Shown: positions 24,995 through 32,348 of the stretch, piece by piece
Position numbering within the stretch: position 1 is the stretch's first letter
Layout: each line of letters begins with the position of its first letter
Assembly (NCBI GenBank): GCA_002480525.1
Contig: DLCH01000051.1
Span: 32,311 to 64,868 of the forward strand
Source of the DNA: Gammaproteobacteria bacterium UBA7803
GTDB taxonomy: Bacteria > Pseudomonadota > Gammaproteobacteria > Pseudomonadales > Azotimanducaceae
Length of the DNA: 32,558 nucleotides
Direction of reading: 5' to 3'
Notes under the pieces: model-generated
What the model saw: the letters and a program-made list of their open reading frames with translations, nothing else
Databases searched by the model: none
Told to the model about the DNA's origin: nothing
Translations under genes and position numbers: made by a program

Positions 24995-25011
24995 TGATCA
25001 AATTTTGATCA
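24995..25011. promoter_or_regulatory. Perfect 17-bp palindrome, possible operator
   Basis: TGATCAAATTTTGATCA has two perfect 8-bp arms around a central T and includes two GATC sites. The symmetry and AT-rich centre suit a dimeric repressor. It is not an FNR site (spacing is wrong) and is upstream of the glutamine synthetase-like operon. Confidence 0.5.
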
Positions 25012-25020
25012 CCGGACAGA

Positions 25021-25038
25021 AAATTCATTAAATTCATA
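25021..25038 (+). repeat. Tandem AT-rich 9-mers
   Basis: AAATTCATT (25021-25029) is followed directly by AAATTCATA (25030-25038), eight of nine bases identical. The run of A/T is unusual in this GC-rich window and looks like a site that opens easily. Confidence 0.45.
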
Positions 25039-25115
25039 TGGTTACAATGGCTACGTGAAGCCATACTTGAACGATGAACGCCAATTGACCCCCCTTTCAC
25101 GCGATTGCTGCGGCC

Positions 25116-25124
25116 TGTGCATAA
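25116..25124 (-). promoter_or_regulatory. Second exact DnaA box
   Basis: On the - strand this reads TTATGCACA, an exact match to TTATNCACA. It lies about 180 bp from the TTATCCACA box, in the same direction. Confidence 0.5.
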
Positions 25125-25316
25125 CGCGCGGGACCCGGACCCGCCTCGGGGTGTTAGTAGCTGCTCACCGCGGCTCTGGCACCAGCCCTGAAGTAACAAG
25201 ACAGTGACAAGATGTCGGATCGCCACACCCGCCAACGGATCCAGTCGGGCGCGCGCCGGGGGGCGGGATTCGGGCCACCGCTGCGGCCCCGCCGGAAGTG
25301 GGCGCCGGCCCCGGCC

Positions 25317-25601
25317 CTACTCGCCGTCCCGCTGATCCTCTGGCAGCAGAACCGCGGGTTCCGAGGCCGTCACCGGCGTCAGCTCGATGAAGATGGCCGG
25401 GTCCAGGGTGCGCACCGGCGACGGCTCGTCGCCGAGCAGCCGCTCGACGAGCCGGGCGGGTTCCGCAACCTGCTGGGCGGCCTCGGCGTCCACCGGCGGC
25501 GGTTCCGCGGCGGCTGCCGGCGGCGCCAGCGCGCCCAGCAGCAGGCCCGCCGCCAGCGCGACGACGCAGAAGCGCGGGATCGATCCGGTGTCAGTGTTCA
25601 T
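25317..25601 (-). CDS. Small exported protein of kinase/TpsB operon, unknown
   Basis: The ATG at 25601 overlaps the TpsB gene by 11 bp and gives 94 residues; an earlier ATG at 25637 would lie further inside that gene. A signal peptide is evident: FCVVALAAGLLLGALAPPAAAA, with likely cleavage after AAAA. The mature part of about 66 residues is acidic and proline-rich (EPPPVDAEAAQQVAEPARLV, then IFIELTPVTASEPAVLLPED). It has no cysteines and no recognised domain. It is not a TpsA exoprotein: there is no TPS domain and it is far too small. It may be a periplasmic partner of the TpsB protein or its cargo. Confidence 0.6.
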   Translation of the reverse strand: MNTDTGSIPRFCVVALAAGLLLGALAPPAAAAEPPPVDAEAAQQVAEPARLVERLLGDEPSPVRTLDPAIFIELTPVTASEPAVLLPEDQRDGE

Positions 25602-27645
25602 AGCGCAGCGACCAGTACCAGCGATCATCGTCTCCATCGACCCCGGGGCTGCCGTCGGCGTCCAGCGGCCGCGCCCAGCTCAGCCGGCTCGAGATCCCCT
25701 GCCCGAGCTCGGCATCCCAGCCGAGTCCCGCATCGACGATGCGTACCCAGCGCTCACCGCCGTCGCCGAGCGCCACGCCGTAGCCGGCCTCGGTGAACAC
25801 CAGCAGCTCGCCGAGTCCCACCGGGACGCGCACCTCCAGGCCCATCATGCCGGCCCGGTCCGCCAAGAACAGGCTCCGGTCGAAGGCCCGGCCGCGGGCG
25901 GCGCCGCCCAGAGCGAACCGGCGGGTGGCGGGCAGCCGGGCATCGCTCCACTGGCCGGACAGATAGCCGCGCAGCTTCTGCTCGCCGTCGAGCCAGGGCA
26001 GCGACACCGGCATCCAGGCCTCGGAGTCCGCTTCGAGCAGCCAGAAGCCGTCCTCCTGGCCGGGGAACGTGTCGCCGCCGATCCAGCCCCACTGCAGGTT
26101 GACGCCGGCGTCCGCGGCGATCCGGGGCTCGTCCCAGACCCGGTGCCCGGCCAGCCCGGCGCTCAGCGTCGTGACCGTCTGGGCGACCCCGTCGTCGTAG
26201 TCGAGCCGCTGCCGGGCTCCGCCGAGCACCAGCGTCAGCGCCCGCTCCCGGCTGTGCAGCAGGTGGCGCCGCGCGGCGACGTCGACGAACCAGCCGCCGC
26301 CGTCCAGGGCGGGCACCCGGTCGCGGCTGAAGTCGTTGTTGCCGATCCGCGCGGACAGCCGGTAGTCGGCGCCCGCGGGCATGTCGTAGGCCAGGTAACC
26401 GTAGGTCTGGTTGGAGGGGTTCACCGTGGTCAGCAGGCCGGCGCTCAGCCGGTCGCCGACGCCGCGCGGGTTCAGCCAGGCGCCGCCGACGGACAGCCGC
26501 TGGTCGCCGGTGGCGTCGTCGCCGTGATTGTCCAGCGCCACGCTGCCGGTCCAGCGTCGCTGCTCCAGCAGATCGAGGCGCAGCTCCGACTCGCCCACCG
26601 CGGCGCCCGGCCCGAACGACGCCTGCGCCTTGAGCCCCGGCAGGCCGTTGAGGACCTGCAGCCGGCGCGATACCGCCGCCAGGGTGAGCGGCTGACCGAG
26701 CAGCGGCGCAAAGGTGTCGCTCACCGGACCCGGGTCGCCGCCCTCGACGACGATGTCACCGAGCCGGCCCGGCAGCACCTCGATCCGGGCGATGCCGTCA
26801 TCCACCGTCTGGGCCGGCACGTAGGCGACGCCGAGGAACAGACCCGCTTCCCGCAGGCCTTCCTGGACGGCGGCGGCCACCGTCTCGAGCTGGGCGACCG
26901 ACACGCCGCGCCGGCGCTTCTGGTCCCGGATCAGCGCGCTGAGGTCCGCCGCGTCCGCCGCGTCCAGCCCGGCGTCGCCGCGATGCACGCCCAGCACGTC
27001 GAGATACCTGGCCACTTCCTCGAGCTCCGCCCGGGTGAACCCGTGGGATCGGGGCGCGTTGCTCTCGCGGATCGCCGCCAGCGCGTCGTCGGCCCGCCGC
27101 TGGAGCAGGTCGAGGGACACCGGCGCGGCGCCCGCTGCGGGCGCGGCTGCGGCATCGCCCCAGGCCACCCGGACGCCGTCGATCGGCAGCCGCGGGCTGG
27201 TCAGCGGATCCGGTGTGCGCTCCCGCACCGGCGGCACCCGTGGGGCGGCAGCGTCGCCGCGGGCGGCAGCGTCGCCGCGGGCGGCAGCGTCGCCGGGGGC
27301 GACGGCGTCGCCGGGGGCGGCGGCCACCTCGGGCAGCGTGAGAATCGCCGCAGCCAGCACCAGGATCAGGCCGGCCAGCCAGAGCCAGCGCCGGTCGCTC
27401 TGGGCCGCTTCCTCGGTCTCCACCGTGACGCTGAGCTGGCCGGTGAACCGGCTGTCGCTGCGCAGCGTGGGCTCGTCGAGAAAGCGCGGCTGGGTGTCGT
27501 CGTCGACGGGCACCGCCGAGGGAAAGCCGTCGATGAGCTCCCGGCGCGCCCGGCGGTATTCGGACTGGGTCATCTCGCCGGCGGCCCAGGCTCTGGCCAT
27601 CCGCCGCAGCCGCACGCACTCGGGCGCCAGACGCATCAGACTCAC
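25591..27645 (-). CDS. TpsB/ShlB/FhaC-type transporter with N-terminal extension
   Basis: The GTG at 27645 overlaps the kinase stop (GTGA) behind GGGAGG and gives 684 residues, longer than the usual 550-580. From about residue 220 onward it is a typical two-partner secretion outer-membrane transporter. The POTRA region is GVAYVPAQTVDDGIARIEVL, then GQPLTLAAVSRRLQVLNGLP. The barrel start is GSVALDNHGDD, GVGDRLSAGLL follows, and the L6-like motif ALGGAARGRAFDRSLFLADR has RGRAF in place of VRGYR. It ends in WYWSLRYEH, though without a final Phe. The first 86 residues look cytoplasmic and SHOCT-like (RMARAWAAGEMTQSEYRRAR). A membrane span follows (WLWLAGLILVLAAAILTLPE, 87-106), then a repeat-rich linker. 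A start inside this region, with the span as signal peptide, is an alternative. No TpsA gene is in the window. Confidence 0.8.
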   Translation of the reverse strand: MSLMRLAPECVRLRRMARAWAAGEMTQSEYRRARRELIDGFPSAVPVDDDTQPRFLDEPTLRSDSRFTGQLSVTVETEEAAQSDRRWLWLAGLILVLAAAILTLPEVAAAPGDAVAPGDAAARGDAAARGDAAAPRVPPVRERTPDPLTSPRLPIDGVRVAWGDAAAAPAAGAAPVSLDLLQRRADDALAAIRESNAPRSHGFTRAELEEVARYLDVLGVHRGDAGLDAADAADLSALIRDQKRRRGVSVAQLETVAAAVQEGLREAGLFLGVAYVPAQTVDDGIARIEVLPGRLGDIVVEGGDPGPVSDTFAPLLGQPLTLAAVSRRLQVLNGLPGLKAQASFGPGAAVGESELRLDLLEQRRWTGSVALDNHGDDATGDQRLSVGGAWLNPRGVGDRLSAGLLTTVNPSNQTYGYLAYDMPAGADYRLSARIGNNDFSRDRVPALDGGGWFVDVAARRHLLHSRERALTLVLGGARQRLDYDDGVAQTVTTLSAGLAGHRVWDEPRIAADAGVNLQWGWIGGDTFPGQEDGFWLLEADSEAWMPVSLPWLDGEQKLRGYLSGQWSDARLPATRRFALGGAARGRAFDRSLFLADRAGMMGLEVRVPVGLGELLVFTEAGYGVALGDGGERWVRIVDAGLGWDAELGQGISSRLSWARPLDADGSPGVDGDDDRWYWSLRYEH
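27243..27314 (-). repeat. Four 18-bp tandem repeats in TpsB gene
   Basis: The unit GGGCGGCAGCGTCGCCGC (+ strand) occurs at 27243, 27261, 27279 and 27297, the third and fourth copies with small changes, followed by a partial fifth. Each copy encodes six residues (GDAAAR-like), forming an Ala/Gly-rich linker just after the membrane span. Copy number may vary between strains. Confidence 0.8.
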
Positions 27646-30143
27646 GACACCTCCCGCACGAGCCGGAACCCGGTGGCCGCGTCGGCCACGCCCCGCTGGG
27701 CCCGCAGCGTCTCGACCGCACATTCGCCGATCGGATCGCGATAGGCGCCGCCCGCCGCCTTGATCTCGCCGCCGTCGACCACCCATTCCTGCACGTTGCC
27801 CAGCATGTTGAGCAGCCCGAACGGATTCGGCGCGCCGGTGCCGACGGCCACCGGCGCGAGCCCGCGGGTGACGCCGCCGAGCTGCACCTGGCAGTTGCGA
27901 TTGGGATCGGTGGTGCCACGGGCCGCCTGCAGCCACTCCCGGTGAGTCGGCAGACGGTAGCGGAAGCCGGTCTGCTCGCTCAGCCAGGCGGCAAAGGCCT
28001 GGGCCACGTCCACCGGAATGCCGGTCACCGGCTGATCGGCGTCGCCGCCGACCTCACAGCGGCCGGTGGTCTGGCAGAACGGCGCCAGTTCCCCCCAGCT
28101 CACTTCCTGGCGGGTGATGGCGAAGCTGGCGCCGACGTCGGACCAGGGCACCACCACCAGACGCGGGCCCGGCTGCTCGCCGACCCGGTCCGCGCAGGTG
28201 CCGCGACGGCCGGCCTGGCCGCCGCTGCCCACCAGGTAGTCCGCGCCGCAGGGATCGTCGCGCAGCGGCTCGAGCCCGGGCAGCGTGCCGAACAGGCGCT
28301 GGGAGCGCTGCTGCAGGGCCAGCGCCCGCTCCGGATCCACGGCCTCGAGCTGGGCCATGCAGCGCTGCACCTGCTCGCTCACCCGCGCCCGCCCGGGGCC
28401 CGCCAGGGCCGGGACGCGCTCGGTCCAGCGGTCGAACACGGCGGCCGCCGGAGCCGGGTCGAACTGCAGGCAGGCGCCCGCCATGGCGCCGTCCAGCTCC
28501 GCCAGGAAGGCGCGCTGCCGGGCGGCACGCTCCTGGGCGTCGCGGCGGGCCACGAACGCCCGTTCCGCCGAATCCACCCGCGCCCGCAGGCTGTCCAGCG
28601 CCTCGGGATCGAAGCTGTAGGTCTCGAGGTAGCCGAGGGCCCGCCGCGCCGCGGGGAACCGCTCGGCGGCGAGGCTGTCGTCCAGGGCGCCTTCCAGCAC
28701 CTCGACGGTTTCCAGACGCAACGCCGCCAGGGCCGTGCTGTCGGGAAACACGTCCGCGTAGCGCGCCAGCGCCTGCTCCAGTTCGTCGAGCCAGCCCTCC
28801 GACAGATCCGGCGCGTCCAGCAGCGACCGCACCGCTCCAGCCAGCCGGTCGTCGAGGTGCGCCCGGGCCCCAGGCAACTCGCCGTAGGCGGTGCCCCGGC
28901 GGTACAGGGCCACCGCCCGCTCCGGCGACTCCGCATCGGCTATCCGCGCCCGGTAGGCGGCGCGCACCCGGCCGAGCACATCCGGCGGCGGCGCGCCGTC
29001 CGGCGCCAGGGCACGCAGCGTGGCCACTTCCTCGGCCAGGGTCGCCTCCCAGGATTCGTCGAAGCGCGGCGCCGCCAGCAGGCTGTCGAGCCGGGCGAGC
29101 TGGGCATCGACCAGGGTGGTCTGGCGCACCTCGACACGGGCCTCCTCCACGGCCACGTCCTCTTTCAGGCCGCTGACCGCGAAGGTCACCGCCACCGCGC
29201 CTGCGGCCACCAGGGCGGTGCGCGACCGCCAGGGCGACGGCTGGAACAGGTGAGTGCGGACCTCGGCGATGGTCGCCGGCCGGTGGTCGCGGTCGAAGGC
29301 CAGGCAGCGCTCCAGCACGCGCCACTGCCGGCGGCTCAGCCGGCGGGGCCGCTCCGCCTTCATGTGCTGGCGGGCCGCTTCGTTGGCCGGCGTCCGGGCG
29401 AACGGATGCTGGCCGGTGAGCATCAGATAGATGACGACGCCCAGCGAGAACAGGTCGTCACGGGTTTCCGCCTCGGCGCCGTCGAGCATCTGCGGGCTGG
29501 CGTACGCGGGCGTGAGGGCGGCCAGACGGGTCGGGTCGAACACCGTGTCCTCGCCCAGCGCCTGGTTGATCTGCACCGCCCGGGCGATGCCGAAGTCGAG
29601 GATCTTGGCGCTGTGATTCGGGGCGACGAACACGTTGCCGGGCTTGAAGTCGGCGTGCACGAGGCCGGCCTCGTGGGCATGCTCCAGACCGTCGCACAGG
29701 CAGCGCACGATGGGCCACAGCATCTCGTCCGGCAGCCCGGTGGGGAAGGCGCGCAGCAGGTCGGCGAGCTCCTGCCCCTCCAGCAGCTCCATGATGATGT
29801 ACGGGACGTCGCCGTCCTTGTCGAAGTCGTAGATCGAGACGATGTTGCGGTGGGACAGCGCCTGGGACTTGGCGGCCTCCCGCTGCAGGGCGATGAACGC
29901 TTCCGGGTGCTCCCGGAAATCGTTGTTGAGCACCTTCACGGCGACGTAGGGGTTGCGGTCCCGGGCTTCGACCTTGCGCAGGTCCTTGGCCCGGAACACG
30001 GTGCCCATGCCGCCGCTGCCGAGCTTCTCGTCGAGCACGAAGCGCTGCTTGAGCACCCGCGGCGCGTCGGCGCCGGTGCCCGTGCCGCGCCCCGACAGGC
30101 TGATGTCCGTGCGCAGGACGGTGGCGTCGTCGGCGCCGCTCAC
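27642..30143 (-). CDS. Membrane Ser/Thr kinase with C-terminal FGE-sulfatase domain
   Basis: The GTG at 30143 overlaps the PP2C stop (GTGA) and gives 833 residues. The kinase domain (about 35-300) has the glycine loop GSGGMG (42-47), K70 in VAVK, HADFKPGN at 163-170 and DFG at 183-185. HAD replaces the usual HRD, so it is a non-RD kinase. A membrane span follows (ALVAAGAVAVTFAVSGL, 310-326). A long Ala/Glu/Leu-rich helical region fills about 330-650. The C-terminal part (about 660-833) is a formylglycine-generating-enzyme-like domain with ITRQEVSWGELAPFCQTTGR, FRYRLPTHREWLQAARG and NPFGLLNMLGNVQEWVVDGG. The topology puts the kinase inside and the FGE-like domain in the periplasm, so this looks like a receptor. 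Such FGE-like domains in kinases are usually binding modules. Confidence 0.85.
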   Translation of the reverse strand: MSGADDATVLRTDISLSGRGTGTGADAPRVLKQRFVLDEKLGSGGMGTVFRAKDLRKVEARDRNPYVAVKVLNNDFREHPEAFIALQREAAKSQALSHRNIVSIYDFDKDGDVPYIIMELLEGQELADLLRAFPTGLPDEMLWPIVRCLCDGLEHAHEAGLVHADFKPGNVFVAPNHSAKILDFGIARAVQINQALGEDTVFDPTRLAALTPAYASPQMLDGAEAETRDDLFSLGVVIYLMLTGQHPFARTPANEAARQHMKAERPRRLSRRQWRVLERCLAFDRDHRPATIAEVRTHLFQPSPWRSRTALVAAGAVAVTFAVSGLKEDVAVEEARVEVRQTTLVDAQLARLDSLLAAPRFDESWEATLAEEVATLRALAPDGAPPPDVLGRVRAAYRARIADAESPERAVALYRRGTAYGELPGARAHLDDRLAGAVRSLLDAPDLSEGWLDELEQALARYADVFPDSTALAALRLETVEVLEGALDDSLAAERFPAARRALGYLETYSFDPEALDSLRARVDSAERAFVARRDAQERAARQRAFLAELDGAMAGACLQFDPAPAAAVFDRWTERVPALAGPGRARVSEQVQRCMAQLEAVDPERALALQQRSQRLFGTLPGLEPLRDDPCGADYLVGSGGQAGRRGTCADRVGEQPGPRLVVVPWSDVGASFAITRQEVSWGELAPFCQTTGRCEVGGDADQPVTGIPVDVAQAFAAWLSEQTGFRYRLPTHREWLQAARGTTDPNRNCQVQLGGVTRGLAPVAVGTGAPNPFGLLNMLGNVQEWVVDGGEIKAAGGAYRDPIGECAVETLRAQRGVADAATGFRLVREVS

Positions 30144-30889
30144 GAGGACGCTCCGCAGGGTTCCGGCCGCACGATCACCAGCGACACGTTGTCCCTGGCG
30201 GCGCCCGCCAGGCAGAGCTCGAGCAGCCGGTCGGCGGCGGCGTCGAGGCCGTCCGCGGCCAGTTCCCGGGCCAGCGTCTCGCAGTTCAGCTCCCGGTACA
30301 GGCCGTCGCTGCACAGCAGGAAGGTGTCGCCGGCCTGCACGTCGAACACGGCCACGTCGAGATGCAGGTGGGGCTGCCCGCCGACCGCCCGGGTGATGAT
30401 GTTGGTGTCCGCGGCGAGTGCTTCCTCCTCGGAGACCGCGCCGCTGTCGAGCAGATCGCTGACCGGGTTGTGATCCCGGGTGATCTGCTCCAGCCGGCCG
30501 TCCCGCAGCCGGTACAGGCGGCTGTCGCCGGCCCACAGCACCACCCCGGCCGCCTCGCTGGCGATCATCGTCACCACCGTGCTGCCGATGGTGGTGCCGG
30601 CGCCCTGGTTGCTGGCATGCAGCCGGAGCTGGTCGTTCACCGTCAGCAGCGCATCCTCCACGTCGTCCACCTGGGCGGACAGCGGCCCGGACAGGTCGAG
30701 GCTGCCGAGCGCGGCGGTGATGGATTGGCTGGCCACGTCACCGGCCTCGTGGCCGCCCATGCCGTCCGCCACGGCCCACAGCCGGCAGCGGGCGCGGCTC
30801 AGCACCGCGTCCTCGTTGGTGCGCCGGCGGTTGCCCCGGTGGGTCTGCTGGGCGCTGTGCCAGGTCCATGGCGCGCTCGCTGCGGTCAT
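30140..30889 (-). CDS. PP2C-family protein phosphatase
   Basis: This 249-residue cytoplasmic protein has the metal-binding motifs of bacterial PP2C enzymes: RRRTNEDAV, LWAVADGMGGHEAGDVASQS, VVLWAGDSRLYRLRDGRLEQ, FLLCSDGLYREL and ARDNVSLVIV. All the key aspartates are present, so activity is likely. It removes phosphate from Ser/Thr and should oppose the kinase encoded next to it. Its start overlaps the FHA stop (ATGA) and its stop overlaps the kinase start by 4 bp, so the three are made in fixed ratio. It resembles PppA and PrpC. Confidence 0.92.
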   Translation of the reverse strand: MTAASAPWTWHSAQQTHRGNRRRTNEDAVLSRARCRLWAVADGMGGHEAGDVASQSITAALGSLDLSGPLSAQVDDVEDALLTVNDQLRLHASNQGAGTTIGSTVVTMIASEAAGVVLWAGDSRLYRLRDGRLEQITRDHNPVSDLLDSGAVSEEEALAADTNIITRAVGGQPHLHLDVAVFDVQAGDTFLLCSDGLYRELNCETLARELAADGLDAAADRLLELCLAGAARDNVSLVIVRPEPCGASS

Positions 30890-31221
30890 TGCTCGTGCCT
30901 GAAGCGGATGGCGGATTCTTCCGAGAGGGGGTCGCCGAGACTGATCCAGCCGTCGCCCCAGAGCCGCACCTCGCCGCGCCGGACGAAGGTGATGCGCTCG
31001 TCCTCGGTCTGCACGTAGGTGCCGTTGGTGCTGTGATCCACCAGCACATAGTAATGCTTGCGCCGTTCTATGGTGGCGTGATGACGGGACGTGTAGGCGC
31101 CGGCCACCTGCAGCCCGCCGGTTTCCAGCGCGCCCAGGGGCAGCGTGCCGCGACGGTCGTCCAGGACCGCGCGCCGGTCGTGCCAGTTCAGAACCAGGGG
31201 TGAGCGCTCCTGCGCGTCCAT
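30886..31221 (-). CDS. FHA-domain protein
   Basis: This 111-residue protein is a single forkhead-associated domain: GALETGGLQVAGAYTSRHHA (the S-R-H-H phosphothreonine-binding loop), then TIERRKHYYVLVDHSTNGTY, with the NGT motif and its Ser partner. FHA domains bind phosphothreonine peptides, so this protein probably recognises a target of the adjacent kinase. It is the first gene of the five-gene operon, with 124 bp before it and the YbbN-like gene upstream. I see no clear promoter in that gap. Confidence 0.9.
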   Translation of the reverse strand: MDAQERSPLVLNWHDRRAVLDDRRGTLPLGALETGGLQVAGAYTSRHHATIERRKHYYVLVDHSTNGTYVQTEDERITFVRRGEVRLWGDGWISLGDPLSEESAIRFRHEQ

Positions 31222-31345
31222 GCCGTCACTCGCCGCAAACAGTTCGACTCGTCAAGCATAGGTCACGGTTGGCGTCCACGACGGGACGTGGATCACACGG
31301 GGCGTCAGGCCGGCGACTGCCCGCCGGAGCGGGCCAGCGCACGAA

Positions 31346-32212
31346 TCAGTGCATGAAGTTGAACATGCGGCGCCGGTAGCGGCCCGCCAGCTCCGAGCCT
31401 TTGCCCATGAGTTTGAAGATCCGGATCATCGTCAGCCGGCCGATGTCGTCCCGATAACCCCGATCCGTCCGGAGAATCGTCAGCGCCTCTTCCAGGGCCC
31501 GCTCGTAGTCGCCCGCCGCCGCAGCCTGCACGGCCAGTCCGTAGCGGGCCTCCAGATCGCCGTCGTCCCGGGACAGCCGGGCCTCCAGCTCGTCCACGGC
31601 GGGCAGCCCGGGCGCCTCCTCCAGCAGTTCGATACGGGCCTGGGGCCGGTCGCGCTCGTCGGCGTCCTCGGGAATGCCCGCGAGCACCTGGCGGGCGTCG
31701 TCGATCCGACCGCTGCGCGCCAGCACGTCCGCCAGTTCCACCCGGAACACCTGATTCTGGGGCTCTTCCTGCACCGCCTGCTGGAGCATGGCCAGCGCCT
31801 GGTCCAGGTCGCCGGAGGCGAGCAGCCCGGCGAGATCCTCGCGCAGCAGGTCCGCGGAGGACATGGTGAGCTGGTCGAGCAGCGCCCGGAGGGCGGCTTC
31901 CGTCTGGGGGCCGTCGAGCTGGTGCACGATCTGCCCGTCGTGCACCACGCGGATGCTGGGCAGCCCCTGAACCCGCAGATGCTGGGCCAGGGTCGGATCC
32001 CGGGCGACGTCCACCAGCCCGACGCAGACCTTGCCGCCGTAGCCCCGGGCCAGGGTCTCGAGGTCCCGGCGCACCTCGGCGGACACCATCACCTCCTGGG
32101 CCCAGAACAGCAGCACCACCGGCACCTGACGCGAGCGCTCCACCACGCCGGACTGGAAATTGTCCGGGGAAACCTCGAAGACGGTGTCCGGGTTGGGTTG
32201 CTGCGGGTCCAT
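31346..32212 (-). CDS. YbbN/CnoX-like thioredoxin-TPR protein
   Basis: The start at 32212 (MDPQQPNPDTVFEVSPDNFQ) gives 288 residues; an ATG at 32245 would add 11 residues. The N-terminal 110 residues are a thioredoxin fold (PVVLLFWAQEVMVSAEVRRD, then HLRVQGLPSIRVVHDGQIVH). The place of the CGPC active site reads V41-M-V-S44, so no redox cysteines are present. TPR-type helices follow, and the C-terminal RYRRRMFNFMH matches the end of E. coli CnoX (YbbN). CnoX is a holdase chaperone that passes substrates to GroEL. Losing the cysteines suggests a chaperone without thiol chemistry, as in other YbbN variants. Confidence 0.85.
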   Translation of the reverse strand: MDPQQPNPDTVFEVSPDNFQSGVVERSRQVPVVLLFWAQEVMVSAEVRRDLETLARGYGGKVCVGLVDVARDPTLAQHLRVQGLPSIRVVHDGQIVHQLDGPQTEAALRALLDQLTMSSADLLREDLAGLLASGDLDQALAMLQQAVQEEPQNQVFRVELADVLARSGRIDDARQVLAGIPEDADERDRPQARIELLEEAPGLPAVDELEARLSRDDGDLEARYGLAVQAAAAGDYERALEEALTILRTDRGYRDDIGRLTMIRIFKLMGKGSELAGRYRRRMFNFMH

Positions 32213-32261
32213 GGTCGATCGGCGGTCGCTGGCGGGAAGCGCCATCTTACACCAGCGCCGC

Positions 32262-32295
32262 CGCGGACCAACCCCGTCCGCGGACCAACCCCGTC
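32262..32295 (+). repeat. Two-copy 17-bp tandem repeat
   Basis: CCGCGGACCAACCCCGT occurs twice without a gap (32262-32278, 32279-32295) in the intergenic space between the YbbN-like and VOC genes. It may be a slippage product and has no obvious role. Confidence 0.7.
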
Positions 32296-32348
32296 CGCGC
32301 GCCACGCCCCGGTGGCTCCCCCGCCCCCGGCCGCGCTAAGCTGCCGCC

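Larger units (their letters stand above)
24807..25316. other. Intergenic region with DnaA boxes and palindrome
   Basis: These 510 bp contain no gene that I can support. The central part (about 24920-25130) is clearly more AT-rich than the rest of the window. It has two exact DnaA boxes, one near-match, tandem AT-rich 9-mers at 25021-25038 and a 17-bp palindrome. It should also hold the promoter of the glutamine synthetase operon on the - strand; I could not fix a -35/-10 pair. Confidence 0.55.

Noticed and set aside
24907..25130. Calling the DnaA-box region the chromosomal origin
   Set aside because: No origin-linked genes are nearby, and only two exact boxes were found, so it is reported as a candidate site only.
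25212..25796. + strand frame of 194 codons starting at the end of the AT-rich region
   Set aside because: It is Arg/Pro-rich low-complexity sequence opposite the small exported protein and TpsB genes, with no binding site.
27942..30473. Very long + strand open frame opposite the kinase gene (843 codons)
   Set aside because: It is a shadow: GC-rich codons leave the opposite strand open. It has no start site, and its residues are Arg/Gly/His/Ala-rich without domain structure.
27642..31221. Type VI secretion post-translational control cluster (PpkA/PppA/FHA)
   Set aside because: The kinase, phosphatase and FHA resemble that module, but no Tss genes are in the window, and the next gene is a TpsB transporter.
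31271..31295. Stem-loop TCCACG/CGTGGA between the YbbN-like and FHA genes as terminator
   Set aside because: The stem is only six pairs and no T-run follows on the - strand.
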